Assembly (NCBI GenBank): GCA_036504055.1 | Contig: DASXVU010000022.1 | Span: 1 to 49,109, forward strand | Source: Methanomassiliicoccales archaeon | GTDB lineage: Archaea; Thermoplasmatota; Thermoplasmata; Methanomassiliicoccales; UBA472 | Reading direction: 5' to 3' | Length of the DNA stretch: 49,109 bases | Shown here: positions 8,472 through 17,294 of the stretch, piece by piece | Layout of the letters: the number at the start of each line of letters is the position of its first letter | How positions within the stretch are numbered: the stretch's first letter is position 1 | Program-made: the position numbers and the translations under genes | The notes under the pieces: model-generated | The model's database searches: none | Told to the model about the DNA's origin: nothing | What the model saw: only the letters and a program-made list of their open reading frames with translations

Positions 8472-10208
8472 TTATACTTTCGTCTCACCCTTGAGCTCGC
8501 TGAACGGCGTACCCTTCAGCAGCGACTCGACGTCCTTGACCACGTCCTCGAGCGGGATCCACTTCTGCTGGGTGGTGTCCCGGTCCCGGATGGTCACCCG
8601 GCCCTTCTCCTTGGCCTCGTAGTCCACCGTGATGCAGTATGGCGTGCCCACCTCGTCCATGCGCGCGTAGCGCCGGCCGATGGAGCCGGAATCGTCGAAC
8701 GCGGTGGTGATGCCGTTCCTCCTCAGCTTGGCGTCGAGTTCCGACGCTATCCTGTCCAGTTCGTCCTTGGACATGAGCGGGAACACCCCGACCTTAATAG
8801 GGGCGGTGGCCGCCTTCAGTCTCATCGTCACGTAACCGTCGGCGCTGATGTTGTAGGCATGCTCCAGGCACGTGTACAAGATGCGGTCCAGCCCGTGGGA
8901 CGGTTCGATGACGTGCGGGACCACCTTCTCGCCGTTCACCTTCTCCTTGACCTTGACCACGTCGAAGTACTTCGATTCGAGCGTGATGCTCTCGCCGTCG
9001 ACCTCGACCGTCACCTTGCCGTCCACGATCTTCGACGGTTCGGTCTGCTCCAGTGCGTTCGCTACCTGCTTGGCCTTGCCCTTGTAGGCCGGACCCAGCA
9101 CCCCGAACTTCGCCTTGATGACGTCCTTCTCCACTTCCGTCGGTTCGTCGAACCGCTTGAACGCCGTCAGGTCGGCATTGGAGAATTGGATGTGGCGGGA
9201 CAGGTCCCACGAGCCGCGGTCGGCGATGCCGGTGATCTCGGTCCAGCCATAGCTCAGCAGCGCTTCGGCGTCCCAGCAATCGCATGCGTAATGGGCCATC
9301 TCGGTCTTCAGATGCTGCCGGAAGCGCAGTCGAGCCGGATCGACGCCCGCTTCGGTGAGGAACCTCTGCGTGACCCAAAGGAAGTACGCGATGGTCTGGT
9401 GGGCGATGACCTGGTCCTCGACGGCCTTTCCAAAGGTGGTCTCGACGACGGTCTCGACCTTCTCCTCAGTGTCCATGTAGCTGTTCGGAACGAGCGTGAC
9501 CTTGGTGTCCTTGATCGAGTCGAACGCCGGCCAGCGCTTGTCCAGCGGGTCGACGAACAGTTCCGCCTCCATCATGTTGAACTCCCTCATCCGGATGACG
9601 CCCTGGCGGGGTGATATCTCGTTACGGTAGCCGCGGCCGATCTGGATGACGCCGAACGGCAGCCGCTCCCGGGCGTGCCGGTAAAGATTGGCGAAGTTCA
9701 CGAAGATGCCCTGAGCGGTCTCCGGGCGCAGGTAGCCGACACGGCCCTTGCCTGGACCGATCTTAGTCTTGAACATCAGGTTGAACTCTTCCACGTGGGA
9801 GAGCTCGCCGCCGCAGGCCGTGCAGACCACGTTGTTCTTGCAGATGAGCTCCTCCAGCTCCTTCTTCGGCAGAGCGCCCGGATTCGGGTGAAGCTCCTTG
9901 CACAGATGGTCCGCCCGGTACGACTCCTCGCACTTGACGCACGATACGATCAGGTCGGCGAAGTTGTCCACGTGCCCGGACGCCTTGAACACCGCCTCCG
10001 GACCGATGGTCTCCCCGTCGATCTCCAGGAAACCTTCCTCCAGTGCGTAGATCCTGCGCCACTGGTTCATGACGTTCGTCTTCATCGTGCAGCCCAGCGG
10101 GCCATAGTCGAACAGCCCGGCGATGCCGCCGTATATCTCGTAAGAGGGGTAGATGAAGCCTCTCCGCTTGCATAGGGAGAGGATGTCCCCTGAATTAACA
10201 TCGGCCAT
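8472..10208 (-). CDS. glyS: Glycyl-tRNA synthetase (archaeal/eukaryal type)
   Basis: A class II synthetase of 578 residues that charges tRNA-Gly. The N-terminus (LCKRRGFIYPSYEIYGG) and GLFDYGPLG are diagnostic of the dimeric archaeal/eukaryal GlyRS. Motif 2 appears as FGVIQIGRGYRNEISPRQG, preceded by YLRPETAQGIF. A zinc-ribbon-like insert has CVKC and CTAC. The C-terminal anticodon-binding domain includes SIGRRYARMDEVGTPYCIT. The ATG at 10208 is chosen because GGAGGAGGATCAC directly precedes it; an upstream in-frame TTG would place that site inside the coding region. The gene follows a CBS-domain gene by 33 bases and was probably transcribed with it. Confidence 0.97.
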   Translation of the reverse strand: MADVNSGDILSLCKRRGFIYPSYEIYGGIAGLFDYGPLGCTMKTNVMNQWRRIYALEEGFLEIDGETIGPEAVFKASGHVDNFADLIVSCVKCEESYRADHLCKELHPNPGALPKKELEELICKNNVVCTACGGELSHVEEFNLMFKTKIGPGKGRVGYLRPETAQGIFVNFANLYRHARERLPFGVIQIGRGYRNEISPRQGVIRMREFNMMEAELFVDPLDKRWPAFDSIKDTKVTLVPNSYMDTEEKVETVVETTFGKAVEDQVIAHQTIAYFLWVTQRFLTEAGVDPARLRFRQHLKTEMAHYACDCWDAEALLSYGWTEITGIADRGSWDLSRHIQFSNADLTAFKRFDEPTEVEKDVIKAKFGVLGPAYKGKAKQVANALEQTEPSKIVDGKVTVEVDGESITLESKYFDVVKVKEKVNGEKVVPHVIEPSHGLDRILYTCLEHAYNISADGYVTMRLKAATAPIKVGVFPLMSKDELDRIASELDAKLRRNGITTAFDDSGSIGRRYARMDEVGTPYCITVDYEAKEKGRVTIRDRDTTQQKWIPLEDVVKDVESLLKGTPFSELKGETKV

Positions 10209-10241
10209 GTGATCCTCCTCCAATGATTCAACCGTGATATC

Positions 10242-11090
10242 TTAATCTTCCGCCAATATCGAAATGACGTCGTGGTCGTAGATCATCGCCTGCAGGTTGT
10301 CCTTCGAGTCTCGGACCGGCAGCTGGCCGAAGTCGTTCTTGCGCATGATGCGCGCCGCTTCGGAGATCGACGTCTTCTTGAACACGGTCATCGGGTTCCG
10401 CACCATGATGTCCCTCACGGGCAGGCCGGGCAGGTCGATCTTCGAGACCTCGTACCACAGCTTCATGACGTTGCGCAGGCCGTCCCAGGTCCATTCGTCC
10501 TCGTCCTGCGGTATGCCCAGCTCCTCCATGGCGACCGAACCGTTGACGTAGCTCTTGTTGAATATGTCCCGGTCAGTGAGTATGCCGATCAGATGGCCGT
10601 TGTCGTCCAGGACCGCCAGCGCCGACGCCTTGCTCACTTTTAGAGTGACGGAAGCGACCGCCAGCGGTGCCCCGTGATAGATCGGGATGCATGGCGAGCG
10701 GATGACCTTCTCGACCGGCGCGGAGATGTTCTTCTTCTCCACGACCGACAGCAGATCGGTCGGTGTCAGGATGCCGACCAGCTTGTCCCCGTCGATGACC
10801 GGCAGGTGCCTCAGGTTCTGATGGAGCAGGATGCGAGCAGCTTCCTCCACCTCCGCCTTCGGTCCGATGGTGACCGGCTCGCGGTTCATGATAAGTGCAG
10901 CCTGGTCCTCGTCCGGCTTGTCGAAGATGTCCTGCCTGGTGATGATCCCTGCCAGCGAACCGTCGCTGCGCCTGACCACCGGCAATCCGGTCAGGTTGTG
11001 CTTCACCATGACCTTGAGCACCTCGTTACGGGATCCGGGCACCTGGGCCACTATCGGGTTCGACGTCATTACCTCGCCCACGGTGGTCAA
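10242..11090 (-). CDS. Four-CBS-domain protein
   Basis: 282 residues made almost entirely of four CBS repeats, beginning with TVGEVMTSNPIVAQV and ending with AMIYDHDVISIL. Each repeat has the IPVV/LPVV...L.GI.T..D pattern, for example LPVIDGDKLVGILTPTDLL. Such stand-alone CBS tetrads are usually AMP/ATP sensors acting on partner proteins; no effector domain is attached here. The start is a TTG at 11090 that overlaps the stop of the upstream stress protein as TTGA, with GGGGAGG eight bases before it, which points to translational coupling. A longer frame exists but would overlap the upstream gene. It sits in a minus-strand run: amidohydrolase, stress protein, this gene, glyS. Confidence 0.88.
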   Translation of the reverse strand: MTTVGEVMTSNPIVAQVPGSRNEVLKVMVKHNLTGLPVVRRSDGSLAGIITRQDIFDKPDEDQAALIMNREPVTIGPKAEVEEAARILLHQNLRHLPVIDGDKLVGILTPTDLLSVVEKKNISAPVEKVIRSPCIPIYHGAPLAVASVTLKVSKASALAVLDDNGHLIGILTDRDIFNKSYVNGSVAMEELGIPQDEDEWTWDGLRNVMKLWYEVSKIDLPGLPVRDIMVRNPMTVFKKTSISEAARIMRKNDFGQLPVRDSKDNLQAMIYDHDVISILAED

Positions 11091-11533
11091 GGCTCTACCT
11101 CCCCTTCCGGCTTCACCACTAGGACCGGGCACTTGGCGAAACGGATGACCCGCTCCGCCACCGAGCCCAGCAGCAACTTTGAGAATCCGGTCCGGCCGAG
11201 CGTGCCCATGACCACCAGGTCGTGATCGGAAGACGCTTCGACGATCTTGCGGGCCGGTGCGCCCTCCACGATGGATACGGTGACCTTGACGCCCAGCTTC
11301 TCGCCTTCCGACTTGACGTAGTCGACCGCGTCCTTTCCTTCCTTCTCCAGGAGCGAGTATACGCTCACCACCGTGGAGTCCATCGGGAAATTGATGAACG
11401 AGGTCTGGTCCACCACGTACAACGCCGTCACGTCGGCTCCCATGAGCTTTGCCAGTTCCAAACCCTTGCTGATCGCTGCTCTGGTGTATTCGCTACCGTC
11501 CGTGGGTACCAGTATGTGCTTGAACATGTTCAC
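11087..11533 (-). CDS. Universal stress protein (UspA family)
   Basis: A 148-residue single-domain Usp protein. It begins HILVPTDGSEYTRAA and ends with the ATP-binding signature GTLGRTGFSKLLLGSVAERV followed by CPVLVVKP, so it belongs to the nucleotide-binding subgroup. Start is a GTG (11533), with GGAGGAAGTGAC just upstream, formed by the end of the amidohydrolase gene; an ATG two codons later is possible. The stop is shared with the TTG start of the CBS gene. The pairing of an ATP-binding stress protein with a CBS tetrad suggests a common energy- or stress-sensing role, which is inference. Confidence 0.93.
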   Translation of the reverse strand: MNMFKHILVPTDGSEYTRAAISKGLELAKLMGADVTALYVVDQTSFINFPMDSTVVSVYSLLEKEGKDAVDYVKSEGEKLGVKVTVSIVEGAPARKIVEASSDHDLVVMGTLGRTGFSKLLLGSVAERVIRFAKCPVLVVKPEGEVEP

Positions 11534-11534
11534 G

Positions 11535-12614
11535 TCACTTCCTCCAAATATGTTTCCCGTAACAGACTAGACACGGGTCTTCCGGGCTGGACCTCAGCAC
11601 CAGATCGGTCAAAGGATCTCCCCCTTTGGACCGCAGGACCATGAAATCGCATGGAGACCCTGGTTGTATGTTAAATGAGTCGTTTCGATTTAAAAGTATT
11701 CGTGCATTTGTAAATGCCATATCCAAGAGGGGGGTCAGTTCCTTCATCCCCTGGGAACGCAGTATGAGCGCCGCGGTCTCGATCTCCTGGAGCATGTCCG
11801 GCATCGATACCATCGCGTTGTCCGTGCCCAGCGCCACCCGGGCGCCAGAGTCCAGCATCATCTTCAGCGGCGGGACCGAACCGAAGAACAGGTTCGAGCG
11901 GGGGCAGACGACGATCGGGGCCTTCGCATCGCTGCAGGCGACCACGTCCTCCCTGGTCGCCTTGGTCATATGCACCACGAACCGCGGCTTTAGGTCCAGT
12001 ATCTTGCCGATGTCCTCCCGAACCCGTTCCGACGCATGGATGGCGAAACGGGCACCCTTCCTGTTCACGTGTTCTGCCAGGGCGCTCAGCTCCCCGTAGT
12101 CCCAGTCGGATATCGAGGAGACGGCGATGCCATTCGCCACCTTCAGGAGCGCGTTGATCTCCGATGACACGTACTTCAGTCCTGCCGGGCGGGCCATGAT
12201 GATCGGTTCGGCGCCGTTGCCTTTGGCGGCCGCCAGGGCCTGCGCCCCCTCCACTCCGCCCTCGCGGAAATCGACGTAGCTGGAGACACCCCTGGAGAAC
12301 ATGGACCGGGAGAGCCGCACCATCGAGGCCGTCAGATGGTTCAATGGCATGTTCCTCAGGATGCGGTGCTTCAGCCCATCGGGAGGGGCGACCAGCTCCT
12401 CCAGCGAAAGCCGCGTGTCCACCGGGACCACATAGTCTGCGATGTGGGTATGGCAGTTGATGAGGGTGGGAACGATGACGCCCTTCACGGTGGCCATCTT
12501 TGAGGTCCCCTCGCCGACGCTCCTCACCAGGCCGTTCTCGAACTCCACGTGCCCATCGATGAACCCGTCGGCGGTAAGCAGTTTACCGGATGCTAGCTCC
12601 ATGGGGAATGTCAT
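11535..12614 (-). CDS. Amidohydrolase-superfamily metal-dependent hydrolase
   Basis: 359 residues with the ordered metal-site motifs of the superfamily: INCHTHIADY near residue 55, a HAS histidine near 195, HMT near 215 and GTDNAMVS near 268. The N- and C-terminal segments form the small beta-sandwich seen in chlorohydrolase and cytosine-deaminase-like enzymes. The reaction is probably deamination or hydrolysis of a small nitrogen compound; the substrate cannot be read from the sequence. It is the first gene of a minus-strand run and is tightly followed by the stress protein (one base between its stop and the next start). It is divergent from another Usp gene. Confidence 0.85.
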   Translation of the reverse strand: MTFPMELASGKLLTADGFIDGHVEFENGLVRSVGEGTSKMATVKGVIVPTLINCHTHIADYVVPVDTRLSLEELVAPPDGLKHRILRNMPLNHLTASMVRLSRSMFSRGVSSYVDFREGGVEGAQALAAAKGNGAEPIIMARPAGLKYVSSEINALLKVANGIAVSSISDWDYGELSALAEHVNRKGARFAIHASERVREDIGKILDLKPRFVVHMTKATREDVVACSDAKAPIVVCPRSNLFFGSVPPLKMMLDSGARVALGTDNAMVSMPDMLQEIETAALILRSQGMKELTPLLDMAFTNARILLNRNDSFNIQPGSPCDFMVLRSKGGDPLTDLVLRSSPEDPCLVCYGKHIWRK

Positions 12615-12842
12615 GCCCTCGTCATTATTTCAAGATGCCCAGTCCGGTGGTCGGTGGCGAACGTTTAATAATCCGACCCAGGTTCTCGCGCCCTCCTCCG
12701 GATGTCATCTTCGCTCAGGTGGGGCTCTCTAGCAATCTTATTAACTCAGACCAGTTCTCTATTATTGTGATGTTGACCGTCATGAGCGCAGTGATCCCGA
12801 CATTGGTGGCCCAGCGGTGCTTTGATCCTAGGGGTGAGAGGA

Positions 12843-13277
12843 ATGGTGACTGACGCCGAAAGGCATAACCTCATCATCGTTGCCGTGGACGGTTCCGACG
12901 GCAGTTCCAAGGCCACCCATAAGGCGGCATCATTGGCCAGGGGAATATCGGGAACAAGACTGACCGTGGTCCACGTCATAAATACGAAGGATTATTCGAT
13001 ATTGATCTCCGAAACGGATGACCGGGAGGCGGAAGCCCGGGCGACCTGCATCATCAATGACGCACTGGAGATCGTGAACTCCGAGGGTGTAGTGGCCAGA
13101 TCGGCGGTGCTCCACGGCCACCCGGTGGCGCAGATCATCAAGTATGCCGAGGACCACCGGGCCGACCTGATAGTGACCGGGAGTCGGGGCTTGCATGGGG
13201 CAAAGGGTATGTTGGTCGGGAGCATCTCGGAAGCACTGACCAAGAGAGCGAAATGCTCGGTCCTGGTGGTGCGATGA
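12843..13277 (+). CDS. Universal stress protein (UspA family)
   Basis: A 144-residue Usp domain: IIVAVDGSDGSSKA at the start and GSRGLHGAKGMLVGSISEAL plus CSVLVVR at the end, the ATP-binding G-x2-G-x9-G(S/T) type. The ATG at 12843 is preferred to the longer TTG frame because GGGGTGAGAGG sits directly before it. It is divergent from the amidohydrolase operon, whose second gene is also a Usp protein. The two proteins are only distantly alike. The 228-base gap between the divergent genes holds the promoters of both. Confidence 0.9.
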   Translation: MVTDAERHNLIIVAVDGSDGSSKATHKAASLARGISGTRLTVVHVINTKDYSILISETDDREAEARATCIINDALEIVNSEGVVARSAVLHGHPVAQIIKYAEDHRADLIVTGSRGLHGAKGMLVGSISEALTKRAKCSVLVVR

Positions 13278-13416
13278 GCGGTTCTGGAGGATCGATCCAT
13301 AGGACATCGATTCTGCAGCATCACTTGGCCAGTTAATGTCCAAGGAAATTCGTCCGAAGATTCGTGAGAAACAAATTTATAATATGCTTTTTGTTCAGGG
13401 CCTAAAGGTGCTTTCA

Positions 13417-13587
13417 ATGGCTGCAAAGATCAAGGCAGAAGAGTGCGTAGGATGCGGTGCTTGCGAGGATGTCTGTCCACAGGGATGCATCAAGGTCACA
13501 GAGGTCGCGGTCGTCAACGAGAAGGACTGCGTCGACTGCGGCGCTTGCGTCGATGAGTGCCCGAACAACGCGATCACCGTAGACTAA
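13417..13587 (+). CDS. Two-cluster (2[4Fe-4S]) ferredoxin
   Basis: A 56-residue ferredoxin with two CxxCxxCxxxC motifs: Cys10, 13, 16, 20 and Cys38, 41, 44, 48, each ending in the usual proline. One additional cysteine (Cys24) is present. It is a soluble low-potential electron carrier. The ATG at 13417 follows AAGGTG; the longer upstream frame would cover the promoter. A strong TATA-like element, AAATTTATAATATG (about 13373-13386), lies about 40 bases before the start, so the gene has its own promoter. Codon use is plain and strong, as expected for an abundant protein. Confidence 0.95.
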   Translation: MAAKIKAEECVGCGACEDVCPQGCIKVTEVAVVNEKDCVDCGACVDECPNNAITVD

Positions 13588-13691
13588 ACGGGTCTGTAAC
13601 AAACCCCTATTTGACGGCCGTCGCGGTCATAGCGCCGTTCGTCACATTCCATTATTTTTGATCCTATTCTTCAATTCTCTGACATCGTGAC

Positions 13692-14162
13692 TTAAGCAAA
13701 CAAGTAGAGGCCGAACCCCATCACCAGAGCGACGAGCCAAGAGAAATAGGTCAGGTTCATGACCTTCCTCCCTTTACACTTCTTGAACGATTTCCCATTC
13801 CAAAGCCATCTGATCACGATCCACACCGCTAGTATCTCCGCTATCCCTCCGAGAACGGCGTGTACCGAAATGATCGCGATGATCGGGTCGATCGATCCGG
13901 TCTTCAGGTCCACAAGCAGGAAACCAGGCAGCATCAGGAAGAGGATGGCGGCCGTGTTGAGAACAGTGGCGGTCGTGAAAATAATTCCATGGTCCCGGAG
14001 CTTGTGCCGAAACTTGAATCGGTGATATCCGTACAGCAGCAACCCTAGTATCACTAGCTGGACCACAATGTCGATGTCCGATGCAAGACTATCTCCCCAA
14101 ATGTGATCACACCCGACCTCTTGTCCCCTGATCCGAACAGGGCAAAGGACGTGAATGGGCAA
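13692..14162 (-). CDS. Membrane protein, DUF420-like
   Basis: Up to 156 residues with four hydrophobic segments after a soluble start, with YGYHRFKFRHKLRDHG between helices and NTAAILFLMLPGFL and HAVLGGIAEILAVW further on. The histidine placement resembles the DUF420 family of small membrane proteins of unknown role. The true start is unclear: the longest frame uses a TTG at 14162, but its first ~30 residues look non-conserved and no good ribosome site was found; a GTG inside DIDIVVQL is an alternative. It is convergent with the ferredoxin gene. Confidence 0.6.
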   Translation of the reverse strand: MPIHVLCPVRIRGQEVGCDHIWGDSLASDIDIVVQLVILGLLLYGYHRFKFRHKLRDHGIIFTTATVLNTAAILFLMLPGFLLVDLKTGSIDPIIAIISVHAVLGGIAEILAVWIVIRWLWNGKSFKKCKGRKVMNLTYFSWLVALVMGFGLYLFA

Positions 14163-14339
14163 GCTCTATGCATTGCCTTACCGTAGAACGTCTTGGAACG
14201 AGATGATTAACTATTTTTGGGAGAATGGAGAATGCAAGATCTATCGGTTTCGATGCCAATGAATGATCATCCTTTCGGGAAGATCGTCTCTCCCACGATC
14301 GAAAAACAGACAGGAATAGAGTTGATAGGACTCTGAAAT

Positions 14340-15278
14340 TCATGCCCAGTACGGCTTCATCACGTACTTGTACACCGAGTTCGCTGCGGTCGCCCCTTCC
14401 CCGCAGGCGACCACTATCTGCCTGTATTTTCCTGGGTAGACGACCGTGTCCCCACAGGCGAACACGCTTCTTCTTGATGTCCTCATCTCTGTGTCCACCT
14501 TGATCTGGTTTCCTTCAAGCGCGACCTTCCACTTTTCCAGGAACTCCAGCTCGGGCGTGACGCCGATGTTGATCACCACCATGTCCACATCGAGGCGCAT
14601 CTCCTGGGGGGGATCGCCGACGTTGAGGACCGCGCCATCGACCTTATCCTCTCCTAATATCTCCTTGACCTCGGCGGACATGATGGTCTTTATGTTCTTG
14701 GCCACCACACGATCGACGATGCACCCGTCCGCCCGGAAACAGTCCCGGCGGTGCACGATGTAGACCTGGGCCACCTCGGACGCCAACAACGCCATCTCCA
14801 GCGCGCTGTTGCCTCCTCCGACGAAGAGGATGCGCTTCCCGGCCAGGTCCTTTTTCTCCGGGAGTTTGTGGAATACGCCCCTGCCCTTAAGGCGTTCCTC
14901 TCCTGGTGCGCCCAACATCTTGGGCATGAACAGACCGGTCCCGATGGCCAGGATGACGGTTTTGGTCTCGTATTCACCCTTATCGGAGATGACGACCAGA
15001 CCCTCGCCCTTATCGACGATGTCCTTCACCACCTCGTGCTCCCTGATCTCACAGCCGGAGCTCTTGGCATGGTCCACCATGGACCACCCCAGTTCGTGGG
15101 CATGGATCTCGGTGACGCTCGGATAATTGGCTATGGTCTTCTCGGGATAGACATTGATCAGCTGGCCGCCGGCATCGCCGGCATCGATGATCAGGGTCTT
15201 GAGCTTGCGTGACATCGCATAGACGCCCGCGGTAAGTCCGGCCGGACCTGCCCCCACTATCACCAGATCATAGACCAT
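14340..15278 (-). CDS. Thioredoxin-reductase-fold flavoprotein, probably ferredoxin/flavodoxin-NADP reductase type
   Basis: 312 residues with an FAD site (VIVGAGPAGLTAGVYA, residues 6-21), an NAD(P)H site (ILFVGGGNSALEMALLA, ~150) and the second FAD motif (FACGDTV). The overall size is that of thioredoxin reductase, but the redox CxxC expected just before the NAD(P)H domain is absent: the stretch GRGVFHKLPEKKDLAGK has no cysteine. The GGQLINVYPEK segment is like that of the TrxR-like ferredoxin-NADP reductases (YumC type). The likely role is transfer between NAD(P)H and ferredoxin or another one-electron carrier, not thioredoxin reduction. The last residues (KPYWA) end at a TGA. Its own promoter probably lies in 15279-15360. 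Confidence 0.85.
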   Translation of the reverse strand: MVYDLVIVGAGPAGLTAGVYAMSRKLKTLIIDAGDAGGQLINVYPEKTIANYPSVTEIHAHELGWSMVDHAKSSGCEIREHEVVKDIVDKGEGLVVISDKGEYETKTVILAIGTGLFMPKMLGAPGEERLKGRGVFHKLPEKKDLAGKRILFVGGGNSALEMALLASEVAQVYIVHRRDCFRADGCIVDRVVAKNIKTIMSAEVKEILGEDKVDGAVLNVGDPPQEMRLDVDMVVINIGVTPELEFLEKWKVALEGNQIKVDTEMRTSRRSVFACGDTVVYPGKYRQIVVACGEGATAANSVYKYVMKPYWA

Positions 15279-15456
15279 TCGGCCATTGAATATTGGGTGA
15301 TATTGATAATCGTTTCCCTAGGGAAAAGTTTCCAATTATCTATGGATTTCAATCGCTGAGTTTGAAATCGTACGAAAAACATATACAAGATAGCCTGGGG
15401 ATTCCAAGCCTCTTGGAAGATGATATGTCAGGGGGCTTTACCCTCTTGGCTCTTGA

Positions 15457-15615
15457 TCACTTCCTTTTTACCCTCGTTCGAACTTTCTTTACTTCCTTAT
15501 CGACGGCCTTTCCCACATCACGGGCGCCTTTCTGGACTTCCTTTATGCCTCCTTTGACTCCTTTCTGTACATCCGCTATTCCCTTGTCAACATCTTTCTT
15601 TAAGTCGCCTTTCAT
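15457..15615 (-). CDS. Tiny lysine-rich helical protein, copy A
   Basis: 52 residues beginning MKGDLKKDVDKGIADVQKG and then KGGIKEVQKGARDVGKAVDK, with a very basic end (KKVRTRVKRK). Lysine, aspartate and valine recur with a heptad- or 11-residue-like spacing, so an amphipathic helix is likely. A ribosome site AAGGTGAAC precedes the ATG at 15615; the longer frame adds an implausible leader. It is clearly related to the next small gene (15894-16061). The function is unknown; LEA-like, membrane-surface or nucleic-acid binding roles are possible. Confidence 0.65.
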   Translation of the reverse strand: MKGDLKKDVDKGIADVQKGVKGGIKEVQKGARDVGKAVDKEVKKVRTRVKRK

Positions 15616-15893
15616 CTTGTTCACCTTTTGTAGACTGGTTTCTGTCCAGCTATCCAATGTCCGTTGGTATCATCGACTATAATAGATGCACCAGATGCAA
15701 TATCCAACTTCAGCCAGAAGGTCGCTATAGGGGCGAAAAACTTCGTCAGCCCAGAATAAGATCAGCGCAGAATTATCGAGCGTTCATCCATATTGCGAAA
15801 AAATAGATGATGAATTAAGTGGTCGTTTGTCCTGGAATACGATACATCCAAGCTTAGGATTGGGTGAAGCATCAGGGGATCTCGAATGATTGT

Positions 15894-16061
15894 TTATGCT
15901 TTATCTCTTCGAACCCTCTTCGCCTCCTTATCGATGGTCCTGCCATCGGCTCTGGAGTCCCTGTCAAGATCCTTGACGCCACCCTTCACGCTTTGAGGAA
16001 TATTCTCAATCTTCTCGTCAATTATGTCTGTTTTTGCATTTGCTTTCAAGTCATGCTTCAT
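15894..16061 (-). CDS. Tiny basic helical protein, copy B (paralogue of copy A)
   Basis: A 55-residue frame starting MKHDLKANAKTDIIDEKIE and ending with TIDKEAKRVRRDKA. It follows an AAAGGTGATTCC ribosome site. Compared with copy A it shares the MKxDLK start, the KGGVKD/KGGIKE centre and the DKEAKRVRR/DKEVKKVRT end, so both are likely real and derived from a duplication. Both are on the minus strand with about 280 bases between them. Function unknown. Confidence 0.65.
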   Translation of the reverse strand: MKHDLKANAKTDIIDEKIENIPQSVKGGVKDLDRDSRADGRTIDKEAKRVRRDKA

Positions 16062-16273
16062 GGAATCACCTTTACGTCAGGAACTTCCCGGCCAAATACC
16101 ATTTGAGAACATCGAGTACTTCAGAAGTGGTAGCAATAAATTGCAGACTATCATACAAAAACCGTCGTCAGGGCGGGTAAATAGCAACCTAATCTAAGCG
16201 TTGATTTGAATAAAAACAATGTTCATGGCTAGTAGAAAAAATGATGGGGAAGTGGTTTACCTCGCTACCAATC

Positions 16274-16612
16274 TTACAATGGTCCGGAGAGAGTAGGAAG
16301 GAAGAAACCGATTATGGTGGCGAATATCCAGATCAGCACCGCGATGATGAGCGCCTTGACCCAGCCGATCTTATACAGTCCTTTCAGCGCCAATAGCCAG
16401 ACTATCCCGGCCACGACGGCCGCCAATAGACCATTTCCGATCACAAAGTAGACCACAATATAGACAACGGTACCGATGATGGCAGCTACCAGGGCTGTAC
16501 CCAGGCCCTCCTTCTCTCCCATTATTTTGGTGACGAAGTAAATGATAACTGTCGATACCACTAATGCGACCAACAGATAGAGTATGCTTGATGCATCAAC
16601 CATGACCATCAT
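16274..16612 (-). CDS. Small hydrophobic membrane protein, unknown
   Basis: 112 residues with about four membrane spans (around residues 8-28, 40-58, 60-78 and 86-106). The GLYKIGWVKALIIAVLIW segment matches GLYKTLFNVGWLRALAIAIL in the next gene (16802-17197), so the two are paralogues. No catalytic motif is visible. Several ATGs lie at the start (MMVMVD) and no strong ribosome site separates them. The family is unknown to me. Confidence 0.65.
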   Translation of the reverse strand: MMVMVDASSILYLLVALVVSTVIIYFVTKIMGEKEGLGTALVAAIIGTVVYIVVYFVIGNGLLAAVVAGIVWLLALKGLYKIGWVKALIIAVLIWIFATIIGFFLPTLSGPL

Positions 16613-16801
16613 GTTTGAACAATGGCTATAAGGCTCGAGCTCAATGAAATAGTGGAATTCGATGAAAATCCCGCTATCGACCCCTTGAATCCTCTAAGAA
16701 TTGATAGAAACGTGAATGGAACTTGAAAAGGATCGGACCGGTTCGAAGAAGAACCGGCCCTGCTAGGGCTCTAGGCATTTATAGGGTCATGGCGGGATCG
16801 A

Positions 16802-17197
16802 TCACAATCCCAGTACGCCCACTCCCAGGGCTACCAATATCGCCGCTATGATGACCACTATGATCACAGCGAATATCACTGCCAGGATCGCGATCGCCAG
16901 CGCCCTGAGCCATCCGACATTGAACAGCGTCTTATAGAGCCCGAGGAACGCTAGGAAGGCGACGATCGCAGCCACGATAAGTGCCACGCCCGAGCTGGTG
17001 AATATGTTCGTGAGCAGGAACGTTCCCACATAGACCAGCGCAAAGACGATGCCCCCCAGGAGCATTCCGAGCATGGCCGCCCCCATGGTCGCCGTTCCTC
17101 CGGTCATTACCTTTGCGGCAAGCCACAGCGGGATCGATATGATGACCCATCCGATGATCAATACGATGATCGCAATAATCAGTTGTACGAGATCCAT
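16802..17197 (-). CDS. Small hydrophobic membrane protein, paralogue of the previous gene
   Basis: 131 residues, about four spans, with a glycine-rich middle (GAAMLGMLLGGIVFALVYVG) and the shared GLYK...GWLRALAIAIL stretch. The ATG at 17197 follows GAAGGTAGAAAC and is preferred over the longer frame at 17236. The ~190-base gap to the paralogue shows it has its own transcription or leader. Function unknown; it lies downstream of the ABC exporter on the same strand, with about 100 bases between them. Confidence 0.7.
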   Translation of the reverse strand: MDLVQLIIAIIVLIIGWVIISIPLWLAAKVMTGGTATMGAAMLGMLLGGIVFALVYVGTFLLTNIFTSSGVALIVAAIVAFLAFLGLYKTLFNVGWLRALAIAILAVIFAVIIVVIIAAILVALGVGVLGL

Positions 17198-17294
17198 GTT
17201 TCTACCTTCAGGTCGTTTCGACCGACCAAGTGACAATTTGAGTTTTAGCTATAAAACCAAATCGTCCAGGATAGAGTCCACCTGGTATGGGATA

